Source: Idiomarina abyssalis
GTDB taxonomy: Bacteria; Pseudomonadota; Gammaproteobacteria; Enterobacterales; Alteromonadaceae
DNA: 64,000 nt
Direction: 5' to 3'
NCBI RefSeq assembly: GCF_900116625.1
Contig: NZ_FPBE01000007.1
Span: forward strand, 1 to 64,000
The notes under the pieces: generated by a model
Seen by the model: only the letters and a program-made list of their open reading frames with translations
What the model was told of the DNA's origin: nothing
Databases searched by the model: none
Shown here: in pieces, positions 1-8,152 of the stretch
Position numbering within the stretch: the stretch's first letter is position 1
Layout of the letters: every line of letters starts with the position of its first letter
Position numbers and translations under genes: made by a program

Positions 1-88
1 AAAGCGCGCACCATAAACAGGCCGAATATATGCGAGCGCCCCGACATTTACCACGAGTTGCCGTTGCAAAACGGGAGGGGACCATATA

Positions 89-134
89 TGACGTTTACGT
101 CAGGTCCAATATCTCACCTGACATGAATGTCAGG
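89..134. promoter_or_regulatory. Two tandem operator-like dyads (unknown regulator)
   Basis: TGACGT-TT-ACGTCA (89-102) and CCTGACAT-GA-ATGTCAGG (117-134) are both perfect dyads with related TGACRT half-sites and a 2-nt centre. Their centres lie 30 bp apart, about three helical turns. On the minus strand a weak -35-like TTGGAC and a TATATG flank the first dyad, and an ATG lies at 14-12, so the site may control a leftward gene that begins at the window edge. TGACGT/ACGTCA-type half-sites recall MerR-family LiuR-like operators, but that assignment is a guess. Confidence 0.4.
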
Positions 135-174
135 CTACCGCATCAGTTGGGATACCGGGGAAATAAGAGTGCGC

Positions 175-285
175 CTGACGGTTGCAAGGGGTCTTATGGA
201 GGTGTGCAGCGCCATGGATGGCGCTGCTCAAGCCCTACAGGGAGGTATTCACGGGCGGCCTCCAAAAGACCCCTTGTAACCTCAG
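175..285. repeat. Long palindromic intergenic repeat unit
   Basis: Outer arms at 181-202 and 259-280 are complementary at 20 of 22 positions, and pairing extends to 175-285 with one bulge. Nested inside is a perfect 10-bp hairpin, GCAGCGCCAT-GG-ATGGCGCTGC (206-227), followed by a small CCCT/AGGG hairpin near 233-242. From memory, this layout (GCCATGGATGGC hairpin followed by CCCTACAGGGA and GTATTCACGG) resembles an intergenic repeat scattered through marine gammaproteobacterial genomes. I saw no second copy in this window. It lies just downstream of the cyanophycinase stop codon. Confidence 0.6.
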
Positions 286-299
286 CACTCGTTTTCCCG

Positions 300-1976
300 C
301 TACAGCTGTTCCTGTGGCTGCCAGGCAATACCAATGCTGCCATTTATAACCTGACACTCACCACCTGAAGACTGTACCCGGCTGGATTCACCACGCTGGG
401 CAATTAAACGGTAGTCCTTATTCAACAAGCTAAGCTGCTTACGCTCTCCACACAGAATGCGCATAGAATCAATTAAGCCACGGTCAGACAAGAAGTTTGT
501 GGTTGGCTCTGTCTGTACTACGTCATCACCTTCAGCAAATTCTGCGGTTTGCAGGCCATAAGGGGAAATCACACCTGAAGCACCGGCAACCAGGTAATGG
601 AAAGTACCGGCTACCGCTTTGTCGGTGCCCTGTGCATCTTCTACAAAGAAAGCACCGCGCTCGCCAATAATATCAAACGCCCCAGTTTCAAGATTCACTT
701 CCATCGCGGTGTTTTCATCAATACCAATCGACAAAGGTGTTGAGCTTGCCGCAGCTAAGCGCATTAAGCGACCATGCCGGCCTCGCTCAGAAAAGTGCGT
801 ATCTAAGGTTGCATAATGGAACAGGCTCAAGCCACCTAACGGATGGTAAGTCAGGCTGTCCGGTCCGACATTCGGCGGACAAGTGGTGTCTAAATCACAC
901 CCAAACGGTGGTGGATCAGAAGCAATCGCCCCTTCTTTTATCGCCTGAGCGGTCGTACCGTTAGAGATCATCGGCTTAGAGGTCATGACCGCCGTACCTG
1001 CGCTGGTTCCACCAACAACCACTTCTTTTTGCTGAACAGCGGCAATAATCGTTTTCAGCACATCGCCAGGCTGATTATTCGCCTTAACAAAGGTCGAACG
1101 AGTTAAGTTCTGATCGCCACCATTAAAAAACAGTCCGTCGGCCTTCGCTATCATTTCTGCGGCGGCATCAGGGTCTTTGCAAAACGCGACCTGCTCTTTA
1201 TAACGGTCTCTGTGCACACGGTCACGTTCGTAGGCACCCAGTTCTTCCTGCTGAATTTTTGCTAGTTCATCGCAACGGCCCTCACGCTGAGCTTTGACTA
1301 ACGCCGAATCCAAAGGCAGCCAACGCGCTTCAGCTCCCAATTGCTCAAATACACTGCTGTAAAAATCAATAGCGTCATAAGGGTTACGTGATGCAGAGGT
1401 CAGAAAATAAATGGTCGGCTTCTGATCATTTCCGGCAACAGACTGAGCCATTTCAACAAACCGCTGAAAAATTGCTTTCGATTCACCTTTCAGGTTTTCA
1501 TCCAAGTTAACGACTTCGCGGGCAGAGTCAGGAACAGGAAGCTCAATTAAATCGATAATCCGGTTCCATTCCGCGTCTGACAATGCGTTATAAAGCTGCT
1601 GTGTCGCACGACGGGTAAATTCACGCAGAAAAACACGTTCAGGAACAATGTCTTCTTTTAAACGCTCATGAATCAATTCCAGCGCATCAGCCACCTTCTT
1701 GCGAGTTTCTTCACGGTAAGTTGGCCAAGCCGACTCCGCCGTTGCTTTGGAGCGAAACTTTTTTGACAGATTGAGGTATCTGTCGGTGCGCATGGTGTCC
1801 TTATCTATCCAGTCAACGTTGTCGCAATTGTCCGACGCGAAACTGGAACAAGCCTCTAATCCGCCGCCGGCAAGTAATAGATGTCGATAGCTACCATCTT
1901 CCTCCGCATTTGAAGGCGCTGTAAAGAGAGACGCCAGCACCGCCAAAGAGAGCAAGGAAAACAACGACTTAACCAT
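300..1976 (-). CDS. Exported cyanophycinase-family (peptidase S51) protein
   Basis: The 558-residue protein has an N-terminal signal peptide (Lys-Ser-Leu-Phe then a hydrophobic run, cleavage near residue 24 after SNA). Its core holds the S51/cyanophycinase signatures: NGGDQNLT, the nucleophile elbow GGTSAGTAVM with Ser325, THFSERGRHGRL and GIDENTAMEV. Family members hydrolyse cyanophycin (multi-L-arginyl-poly-L-aspartate) to beta-Asp-Arg dipeptides. Here the catalytic part is preceded by roughly 200 extra residues of unclear role, so the protein is much longer than classical CphB (about 270 residues). With a signal peptide it probably acts in the periplasm or outside the cell on polymer from other organisms. 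The upstream AAGGGG supports the ATG. The substrate is inferred. Confidence 0.8.
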   Translation of the reverse strand: MVKSLFSLLSLAVLASLFTAPSNAEEDGSYRHLLLAGGGLEACSSFASDNCDNVDWIDKDTMRTDRYLNLSKKFRSKATAESAWPTYREETRKKVADALELIHERLKEDIVPERVFLREFTRRATQQLYNALSDAEWNRIIDLIELPVPDSAREVVNLDENLKGESKAIFQRFVEMAQSVAGNDQKPTIYFLTSASRNPYDAIDFYSSVFEQLGAEARWLPLDSALVKAQREGRCDELAKIQQEELGAYERDRVHRDRYKEQVAFCKDPDAAAEMIAKADGLFFNGGDQNLTRSTFVKANNQPGDVLKTIIAAVQQKEVVVGGTSAGTAVMTSKPMISNGTTAQAIKEGAIASDPPPFGCDLDTTCPPNVGPDSLTYHPLGGLSLFHYATLDTHFSERGRHGRLMRLAAASSTPLSIGIDENTAMEVNLETGAFDIIGERGAFFVEDAQGTDKAVAGTFHYLVAGASGVISPYGLQTAEFAEGDDVVQTEPTTNFLSDRGLIDSMRILCGERKQLSLLNKDYRLIAQRGESSRVQSSGGECQVINGSIGIAWQPQEQL

Positions 1977-2227
1977 AAATAGAACCCCTTTTTACCGACG
2001 GCGTGCGCCGCTTAAGTATTTCAATTGACATAGTATAAGACTGCAACGCTAGAGTGTCTGCTACCCAACTGTCAAATTTAAGACAACAAATTAATGTATT
2101 TATTATAGATGCGTCTTGAATTCTCGTTGCACTAACTTATGTAATAGCCACTAGTGACACCGTTGTTAATGGCAGTAACCTTTTGAAAATAAATAGTTTT
2201 CAGGGCTCGTGATAGCCATTCTAACAC

Positions 2228-2236
2228 TGCTATACT
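2228..2236 (+). promoter_or_regulatory. Candidate extended -10 promoter in the 1977-2274 gap
   Basis: TGCTATACT (TG at 2228, TATACT 2231-2236) fits an extended -10 element about 40 bp before the ATG at 2275. No convincing -35 is visible. The same 298-bp gap carries an imperfect inverted repeat, TGAAAA/TTTTCA, near 2183-2202 and a leftward TATACT-like element near 2030 that could serve the cyanophycinase gene. Nothing else in the gap looks coding. Confidence 0.35.
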
Positions 2237-2274
2237 AACCCCTGATTCACGAAATAAGACCACACTTATAAGCT

Positions 2275-3594
2275 ATGAATTCATCGCTACGTTTTTGCGT
2301 CCTGCTACTGTTTCTGGGGAGTCTCCTAACAACCAGTCTCGCGCTCGCTCAGGAGAAACTGGTCTTTCGTGCGCCTGACGAAGGCCCTTTTACGCAATAC
2401 GTAACAGCAGTTCTTGAAGAAGCTTATGCCAAACTGGATATTAAGCTTGAATATATTGAGCTACCTCGCGCTCGTGGTGAGCAGCTAGCGACTGAAGGTA
2501 CCATTGCTGGTGAGCTTGGAAGAACTGCCATGCTTGAGAACAAGCGTCGCGACCTTCGCCGTATCCCATTTCCATTATTCACTTTCGACATCATAGCTGT
2601 CGCTGACAGGCGCGACTGCGGTTACTGCCCATTGTCGAAAATAGAAAGTCTGGCATACGTCGATGGTATGGATTCCATTACTGACGTCGTTGAAAGTCTT
2701 CCTCACCAGCCGTCTATAGTAACGCCTATTGATCTCGAACAAGTACTAAAGTTGCTTGAATCGGGACGCATTCAGTTTGCTTTTATGGGGGACTTCCAGT
2801 TTCAAAGTTCGGAATTAAGCGATAACCCACACTTTATTACCCACAAACTGTCCACCGAAACTGGCTTCCATTATCTAAACGAAGAACACGCCCGACTTAT
2901 TCCTCAGCTCACTTATCAGCTGCAAGAGATGCATGAGAATGGTCGTATGAAAGTGCTTCGTGAAAAGTATGGAATAAAGCCCGAGCCTGCGGTGGAGCCT
3001 ATTAAACGTCCGGAGCAACTGACGGTTGTTGGCGCCATACACCCCGGCTTACTGAATGCCGACGGCACCGGTAAACTTTGGCAAATAGCAAAGTCAACGT
3101 TCCCGATGTTTACTTCTCAACTCAATACCGTTGTCAGTAGCTGGCAACGCAGTATTCAGCTGATCCAGGAAGGCCGTGCTGATGCCCTCATCGGTGTTCG
3201 TCCTGATCAAAGAATAGAGAATATTATTCTGTCAAAATACCATGTCGCTTATGACGACAGTGTTTTTCTCTTTACTCTGGAAGAGCCCAACGAAGGCCCT
3301 ATTTGCATTGCAGGCCCTCGTTTTATGGAAAATTTAGTTGATACTGAGCGCCCTTTTTATCGCGCATCAAACTCTCTTGATTGTTTTGCGCTGCTCGATA
3401 TGGAAAGGGTGAGTGCGGTTGTGGACTACAAGGATAACCTGCCAGACTGGACAGAGCAGCCTTACAAAAAACAAAAATTATCGGATCCTCTGCCACTGTT
3501 TGTGGCGTTTTCAGACACGCCACGAGGCCGCTCACTTAGAAGCTTATTCGACACCGTTCTGGCTCAGCAAAGCCCAATAGCCATTGATAAATAA
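2275..3594 (+). CDS. Periplasmic protein with two solute-binding-like halves
   Basis: The 439-residue protein has a clear signal peptide ending near ALA-QE (residues 1-25). Residues about 28-230 resemble an extracellular solute-binding protein of the amino-acid (SBP_bac_3) type: KLVFRAPDEGPF, a central IELPRARGEQ and a C-terminal LREKYGI. Residues about 245-430 start again with LTVVGAIHPG and look like a second, shorter lobe (WQRSIQLIQEGRADALIGV). No permease or ATPase lies nearby, so it may be a sensor or orphan binding protein rather than part of an ABC transporter. The ligand is unknown. It converges on trmL with 1 bp between the two stops. Confidence 0.6.
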   Translation: MNSSLRFCVLLLFLGSLLTTSLALAQEKLVFRAPDEGPFTQYVTAVLEEAYAKLDIKLEYIELPRARGEQLATEGTIAGELGRTAMLENKRRDLRRIPFPLFTFDIIAVADRRDCGYCPLSKIESLAYVDGMDSITDVVESLPHQPSIVTPIDLEQVLKLLESGRIQFAFMGDFQFQSSELSDNPHFITHKLSTETGFHYLNEEHARLIPQLTYQLQEMHENGRMKVLREKYGIKPEPAVEPIKRPEQLTVVGAIHPGLLNADGTGKLWQIAKSTFPMFTSQLNTVVSSWQRSIQLIQEGRADALIGVRPDQRIENIILSKYHVAYDDSVFLFTLEEPNEGPICIAGPRFMENLVDTERPFYRASNSLDCFALLDMERVSAVVDYKDNLPDWTEQPYKKQKLSDPLPLFVAFSDTPRGRSLRSLFDTVLAQQSPIAIDK

Positions 3595-3595
3595 G

Positions 3596-4072
3596 TTAAC
3601 AGGCCCCTTTAAAACCATTTTGGCGCCACGCTTCATAGGCAAAGATAGCAACAGAATTTGACAGGTTAAGACTGCGGCTGCTGTCCGCCATAGGCAACCT
3701 CAACCAGTTCTCTTCTGGAAAGGTTCTCAGCACTTCCATAGGCAATCCACGGGTTTCAGGGCCAAAAAGCAGAACATCGCCCGCTTCATAATTTACCTCA
3801 GCATAGCTAGTCTTACCTTTTGTCGTGCAGGCAAATATACGATTAACCTTCGTGTTATCTAAAAAGCTTTGCCAGTCTTTGTGAATTTTCACAGAAGCCA
3901 GATCATGATAGTCCAAACCGGCACGCCGAACCTTTTTCTCTTCCAGCTCGAAACCCAGGGGCTCTATCAAATGCAGGGACATTCCGGTATTCGCCGCCAG
4001 ACGAATCACATTGCCCGTATTAGGGGGGATTTCAGGCTCAAACAGTACAAGGTGCAACATGGTCGTTTTCAT
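3596..4072 (-). CDS. trmL: tRNA (cytidine/uridine-34 2'-O)-methyltransferase TrmL
   Basis: This is a 158-residue SPOUT-class enzyme that uses SAM to 2'-O-methylate the wobble nucleotide of tRNA-Leu isoacceptors. Family motifs are complete: [20 protein letters not shown] near the N-terminus, [11 protein letters not shown] in the middle and the knot motif [20 protein letters not shown] at the C-terminus. Length matches E. coli TrmL (157). Two in-frame ATGs are possible, at 4072 and 4060 ([10 protein letters not shown]). The second matches the usual family N-terminus, and neither has a strong ribosome site. It is divergent from fieF. Confidence 0.93.
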   Translation of the reverse strand: MKTTMLHLVLFEPEIPPNTGNVIRLAANTGMSLHLIEPLGFELEEKKVRRAGLDYHDLASVKIHKDWQSFLDNTKVNRIFACTTKGKTSYAEVNYEAGDVLLFGPETRGLPMEVLRTFPEENWLRLPMADSSRSLNLSNSVAIFAYEAWRQNGFKGAC

Positions 4073-4114
4073 CGCTTCAGTAAAAGCGGTAGAATAGCAG
4101 AATATTTTTTAGAA

Positions 4115-5044
4115 ATGTGTACCGGCGCTGTGGCAAATCAGAAAAATTACCAACAAAATTACGCTTTTTGGGTGCGTCTGGCCAGCACGGCATCCGTTGT
4201 TGTTGCAATAACCCTCATAAGCATTAAGCTTTTTGCCTGGTTTCAGACAGAATCGGCCAGTATGCTTGCCTCTCTGACAGACTCCATTCTGGACAGTGGC
4301 GCCTCAATTTTTAGTTTTTTTGCCATTCGCTATGCGTTACAACCCGCAGATGAAGAGCACCGCTTTGGTCATGGTAAAGCGGAATCACTGGCCGCTCTGG
4401 CGCAAAGCGCGTTTATTGCCGGTTCCAGCATGCTGCTTATTTTTCACAGTGTGCAGCAATTTATGCAGGGTGGTAGCGTTCCGAAAGTGGGTTACGGCAT
4501 CGCTGTTTCTGGCATCGCCATTGTCATTACCTTTGTCCTGATTGTTATTCAGCGCATGGCCATTCAGCATACCAATTCTAAAGCCGTACAAGCCGACAAC
4601 CTTCATTATCAATCGGACATACTGCTGAACTTAGCGGTTATTGTTGCCTTAATTCTCAGCAGTTACGGTTGGCTCTGGGCCGACAGTATTTTTGCCATTG
4701 GTATTGCCGTTTACTTAATTATTGGTGCTGTTCGCATTGGCTGGGATGCCTTTCAGGCACTAATGGACAGAGAGCTTTCAGAGGATCTGCAAGAGCAAAT
4801 TGGTCGCATTACTATGGCGGTGGATGGTGTTAGAGGCTTTCACGGTTTGCGCACGCGCGAAGCCGGCCCGGTACGCTTTATTCAATTACACATTGAACTG
4901 GCTAACGAGTTGTCGTTATTGCGCGCCCACGCCATAGCTGACGATGTTGAGGCGCAGCTTATGAAAGCCTTCCCGGGAGCCGACATCATTGTGCATATGG
5001 ATCCTGAAATTGTCGCCGTGGTGGAAGGTTCACTTAAGCGTTAA
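4115..5044 (+). CDS. fieF: Cation-efflux pump FieF (CDF family)
   Basis: This inner-membrane cation diffusion facilitator exports Zn(II)/Fe(II) in exchange for protons. Six membrane segments are recognisable, along with the metal-site motifs DSILD in TM2 and HYQSD in TM5, the family sequence FGHGKAESLAALAQS, and a cytoplasmic C-terminal domain (LRTREAGPVRFIQLHIEL, DIIVHMDPE). The frame is open back to 3869, but that extension runs through trmL and is not family-like. I place the start at ATG 4115 (309 residues). GTG 4130 (304 residues) fits equally well. Its 3' end overlaps pldB by 11 bp. In E. coli fieF also lies beside cpx genes. Confidence 0.9.
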   Translation: MCTGAVANQKNYQQNYAFWVRLASTASVVVAITLISIKLFAWFQTESASMLASLTDSILDSGASIFSFFAIRYALQPADEEHRFGHGKAESLAALAQSAFIAGSSMLLIFHSVQQFMQGGSVPKVGYGIAVSGIAIVITFVLIVIQRMAIQHTNSKAVQADNLHYQSDILLNLAVIVALILSSYGWLWADSIFAIGIAVYLIIGAVRIGWDAFQALMDRELSEDLQEQIGRITMAVDGVRGFHGLRTREAGPVRFIQLHIELANELSLLRAHAIADDVEAQLMKAFPGADIIVHMDPEIVAVVEGSLKR

Positions 5045-6038
5045 CAAGCTCCCGAGTCTCTTCAATGATGGCATCCAACACTGGCTGGCGGAATCTGTCC
5101 GTTTCCATCATCAGCTCATGCGATGCGCCCTCAATGGTTTCAAACCGAAAATACTGCCGAGTGACTGCCGCGGCGACTTTTCTCTGCCCGGCAGCAGAAA
5201 CAACCTGATCATTACCAGCCTGAAATAAAATGACCGGAATGTGAACATCACTCGCCAGTTGCTGCGCCTTCATGGCTGCACTAACCGCTTCGTAAAGCCA
5301 GTTAAAAGTTGGCCCGCCCAGCTGCACCTCAGCGACATTATCGTATACCCTGCGAAAGGTCTGGTAACGCTGTTTGCTGTGAGTAAGAACGTTTTCTTCA
5401 AAGGGTACCGCCTGGTAGTCACCCATACCAAAAAAATACCAGGGCTTAGCCAAGTACCGGTTAATACATGCGCCTGCGGCAACTACCCAGCGCGCCAGCC
5501 AATAAGGGACTTTACCGGTTTCGATAGAGAACATGGGAGCGGATAAAATCAGCTTATTGTATGGGTGGCTACAAGTCGCACAGTAAATTGTCGCAATGGT
5601 GCCACCCATTGAATGAGCAAATAAGGTTTTAGGGACATTACCAAATAGACTTGTTAATTGTTCGGTAAAATCTGAGAAATCGCGGACAAAATCGTCAAAG
5701 TTGTCGACATGTCCCTGATGATGATTGGCCGTCAACCGAGCCGATAAACCCTGGCCCCGATGGTCCAGCGCCGCCACGGAAAAGCCTTGCTGGGCCAACT
5801 CCCAAAACAGCTCCTGATATTTAAGAGCCGACTCTATCCGACCCGGAGCAATGACCACTAATGGTGCATCGGCGCTATGTTTATAGTAAGCGAAATGTAA
5901 CTGGATACCGTCGAATGCCTTGAAGTATTCAGAGATAACCTGTTGTTCCCAAAAGGGTTCGACCTGATTTTTGAAAAACTCCGGCCACTCAGGGGTATCA
6001 TCTGCAGGCCGCTGATGTTGTCTATCGGGTTGCTTCAT
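5034..6038 (-). CDS. pldB: Lysophospholipase PldB-like alpha/beta hydrolase
   Basis: This 334-residue alpha/beta hydrolase has a nucleophile elbow in AHSMGG, an oxyanion-region motif DHRGQGLSARL, and a C-terminal ASHELMMETDRFR carrying the likely catalytic His. These are PldB (lysophospholipase L2) signatures. Such enzymes hydrolyse lysophospholipids or monoglycerides at the inner membrane. Its start overlaps the cpxA stop by 4 bp, so it is the third gene of a cpxR-cpxA-pldB operon. This suggests that membrane-lipid repair is tied to envelope stress signalling. Substrate preference cannot be read from sequence. Confidence 0.85.
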   Translation of the reverse strand: MKQPDRQHQRPADDTPEWPEFFKNQVEPFWEQQVISEYFKAFDGIQLHFAYYKHSADAPLVVIAPGRIESALKYQELFWELAQQGFSVAALDHRGQGLSARLTANHHQGHVDNFDDFVRDFSDFTEQLTSLFGNVPKTLFAHSMGGTIATIYCATCSHPYNKLILSAPMFSIETGKVPYWLARWVVAAGACINRYLAKPWYFFGMGDYQAVPFEENVLTHSKQRYQTFRRVYDNVAEVQLGGPTFNWLYEAVSAAMKAQQLASDVHIPVILFQAGNDQVVSAAGQRKVAAAVTRQYFRFETIEGASHELMMETDRFRQPVLDAIIEETRELVNA

Positions 6039-7396
6039 GTATTTGGTTCAGGCTGACTTTTAGGTAAGTCTAACACGACTTCCAGTCCTCCTTCAGAGTG
6101 ATTACTGGCTTTTAATTCGCCCCCTAACACAGCTGCAGCACGATGACTTAAGGCCAACCCAAGACCAACTCCGGCCTTATGGTGACGAGCCGGATCGCCG
6201 CGGTAAAAGGGTACAAACAGTTTTTCTAATGTACTTTCATCCACACCCGGGCCATGGTCACGAATACGAATGCGGCACCCTTCGCCATAATCATCATAAG
6301 AAAGTTCGACATTATCGTCAGTGTAATGCAACGCATTACGAACAATGTTTTCCAGCACCAGCCTGAGCAATTCAGAGTCAGTATCAATAATAGGCCAGTC
6401 GCCATCTTGCTGAATCAGGCGTCCACTAACCTCCGGGTTCTGATAGCACATATCACCAATAAGTTGTTGCACTAGCTCACCGCTGTCCAGATTCTCATGG
6501 TTAAGCTCTACCAGGCCGTTCTCTAACCGCGATAATGATAAAATACGTTCAATGATTACGCTGAGACGCTCAGTATCGCGACGTAACTGCTGCCAGTTTG
6601 GGTCATCCTCATTGCAGTCAGCTAAATCAAGGGCAACCTGCATACGTGCCATCGGTGAGCGTAGCTCATGCGATACATCACTCAGTAAACGCCGTTGGGC
6701 ATCGCGCGATGTCGCTAAATCGACAGCACCCTGGGACAGCGCTCGCGCCAGTTCGCCAATTTCATCACCGCGTTTTGGTAGTCGCTTTAACTCAGGAGTT
6801 GCGCTACCGTCTGCTACCTCACGCATAGCCAAAATCATTCGTCGTATTGGGCGGATAAGCCAAATGCCCAGTAAAACCGCAAGTAAACCACTACCCACTA
6901 ACAAGGTAAGTAAGCGCGCCCGGGTTGACTCTCTTTCTAACTGCTCCCGGTTAACTTGCTCATCAATACCCAGAGGTTTAGTGACCAATATTTTATTACC
7001 GTCCAGCTCAAACGGACCCATCAGTAAACGTTCGTCCAGAGGTATTTGTTGAGGTGAGGTTTGTCCCAGCATACGCAACAAGGTTGAGCCGTGACTGACT
7101 CTCAGCATTTCGTCCATCAACAGCTTTTCACTGCCTTCCACAGACAGCTGAGCAGCCACGCGGTAGTCGCCTGCGATTAAACGCCCAGGTTGCAAAGACT
7201 TAAAAGTTAAAGCATCGCTGAGTAGCGGTTGTAGAGTTTGATAAATATCCGGCTCCAGCGGCTTTAACTCTGCTTTCGGCTTATTCCAAACCGCTAACAG
7301 ATAACCGCTGGCCGCTGTGACCGACAGCAACGCCCAGAAAATAAAAAGTAACCTTAGGGCTAGCGATCGATACCACCGCGTACGCCGGTTTCTCAT
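6035..7396 (-). CDS. cpxA: CpxA-like envelope-stress sensor histidine kinase
   Basis: The 453-residue inner-membrane kinase has TM1 at about residues 10-32, a periplasmic loop to about 165, TM2 (LLTLLVGSGLLAVLLGIWLI), a HAMP domain, an H-box (DVSHELRSPMARM), an N-box (ENIVRNALHYT) and G-boxes (DHGPGVDE, GVGLGLAL). The length is close to E. coli CpxA (457). It phosphorylates the CpxR-like regulator encoded just upstream, and the two genes overlap by 4 bp. The periplasmic domain is divergent, so the signal sensed may differ from E. coli. No cpxP gene is seen next to it. Confidence 0.87.
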   Translation of the reverse strand: MRNRRTRWYRSLALRLLFIFWALLSVTAASGYLLAVWNKPKAELKPLEPDIYQTLQPLLSDALTFKSLQPGRLIAGDYRVAAQLSVEGSEKLLMDEMLRVSHGSTLLRMLGQTSPQQIPLDERLLMGPFELDGNKILVTKPLGIDEQVNREQLERESTRARLLTLLVGSGLLAVLLGIWLIRPIRRMILAMREVADGSATPELKRLPKRGDEIGELARALSQGAVDLATSRDAQRRLLSDVSHELRSPMARMQVALDLADCNEDDPNWQQLRRDTERLSVIIERILSLSRLENGLVELNHENLDSGELVQQLIGDMCYQNPEVSGRLIQQDGDWPIIDTDSELLRLVLENIVRNALHYTDDNVELSYDDYGEGCRIRIRDHGPGVDESTLEKLFVPFYRGDPARHHKAGVGLGLALSHRAAAVLGGELKASNHSEGGLEVVLDLPKSQPEPNT

Positions 7397-8073
7397 AAGC
7401 TGGCGATCAGTCGATAGCCACGGCCGCGAATGGTTTGAATACGATCAGGTTTCGTTGGAAACTTTTTACGAATGTTACTGATATGAACATCCAGGCTGCG
7501 ATCAAAAGGCTCCATTTTACGCCCCAGCGCTGCAACCGATAATTGATCTTTACTGACCATTTGACCCGCTTGCTGCATTAAGCAGCGCAGAATATCGAAT
7601 TCAGTGGGGGTCAGTATCAGTTCAGCATCGTCGCATTTCACTTCCGTTGTGGCCGGATCTAATACAATACCGCACACGTTCAGGCTTTCGTTTTGCATGG
7701 TGGTGTTAGGTGTACGACGCAGTAAAGCTCTCACCCTGGCAACCAGCTCACGCGGGTTAAACGGTTTTGGAAGGTAGTCATCTGCACCCAGCTCCAGACC
7801 CATAACGCGGTCGTCGTCATCACCACGGGCCGTCAGCATAAGCACAGCAGTATCGCGGTGTTGTTGGCGCAAACGCTGCAACAACTGCATACCATCAATG
7901 CCGGGTAACATGACATCCAGCAAAATAAGCTCGTAGTCGCCGTTAAGTGCTTTGTCGAGGCCGGTCACGCCATCTTCGGCAACGCTTAAATCTACGGATT
8001 CACGTTTAAACAATTCTGTCAGCATGACAGACATTTCAGTATCGTCATCAATGAGTAGTACGGAATGTCTCAT
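7393..8073 (-). CDS. cpxR: CpxR-like OmpR-family response regulator
   Basis: This 226-residue regulator has a receiver domain (acidic pocket IDDD, phosphoacceptor Asp53 in LLDVMLP, conserved LTARG and KPF) and a C-terminal winged helix (LTPTEFDILRCL, SLDVHISNIRKKF, IRGRGYRL). The stretch GLELGADDYLPKPFNPRELVAR and the segment GRKMEPFDRSLDVHISN are CpxR-like rather than general OmpR-like. It is the first gene of the cpxR-cpxA-pldB unit. A CpxR-type box lies about 64 bp upstream, consistent with autoregulation. Confidence 0.88.
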   Translation of the reverse strand: MRHSVLLIDDDTEMSVMLTELFKRESVDLSVAEDGVTGLDKALNGDYELILLDVMLPGIDGMQLLQRLRQQHRDTAVLMLTARGDDDDRVMGLELGADDYLPKPFNPRELVARVRALLRRTPNTTMQNESLNVCGIVLDPATTEVKCDDAELILTPTEFDILRCLMQQAGQMVSKDQLSVAALGRKMEPFDRSLDVHISNIRKKFPTKPDRIQTIRGRGYRLIASL

Positions 8074-8136
8074 AACTTACTGTTCTCTCCAGAAATAAAT
8101 CCATGATCCAAAATGCCGGGCATCGATACGACCCCC

Positions 8137-8152
8137 TTTACATAACTTTTAC
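8137..8152 (-). promoter_or_regulatory. Candidate CpxR box upstream of cpxR
   Basis: Read on the minus strand, the element is GTAAA-AGTTAT-GTAAA, two direct GTAAA half-sites 6 nt apart, as in known CpxR boxes. It lies about 64 bp before the cpxR start and overlaps the ntrC stop codon (8149-8151). It is a candidate autoregulatory site. Confidence 0.55.

Noticed and set aside
1-14. Possible start of a leftward gene (ATG at 14-12)
   Set aside because: Only four codons are visible and there is no clear ribosome site. It is kept as a possibility in the findings and not called.
30-368. 112-codon rightward open frame over the left-edge repeats
   Set aside because: It runs through the palindromes and into the cyanophycinase 3' end, has no ribosome site, and its product resembles no family.
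3869-4114. N-terminal extension of fieF
   Set aside because: It is antisense to conserved trmL codons and absent from the family.
6552-7052. 166-codon frame antisense to cpxA
   Set aside because: It is low-complexity Ser/Arg-rich translation opposite a clear kinase gene.
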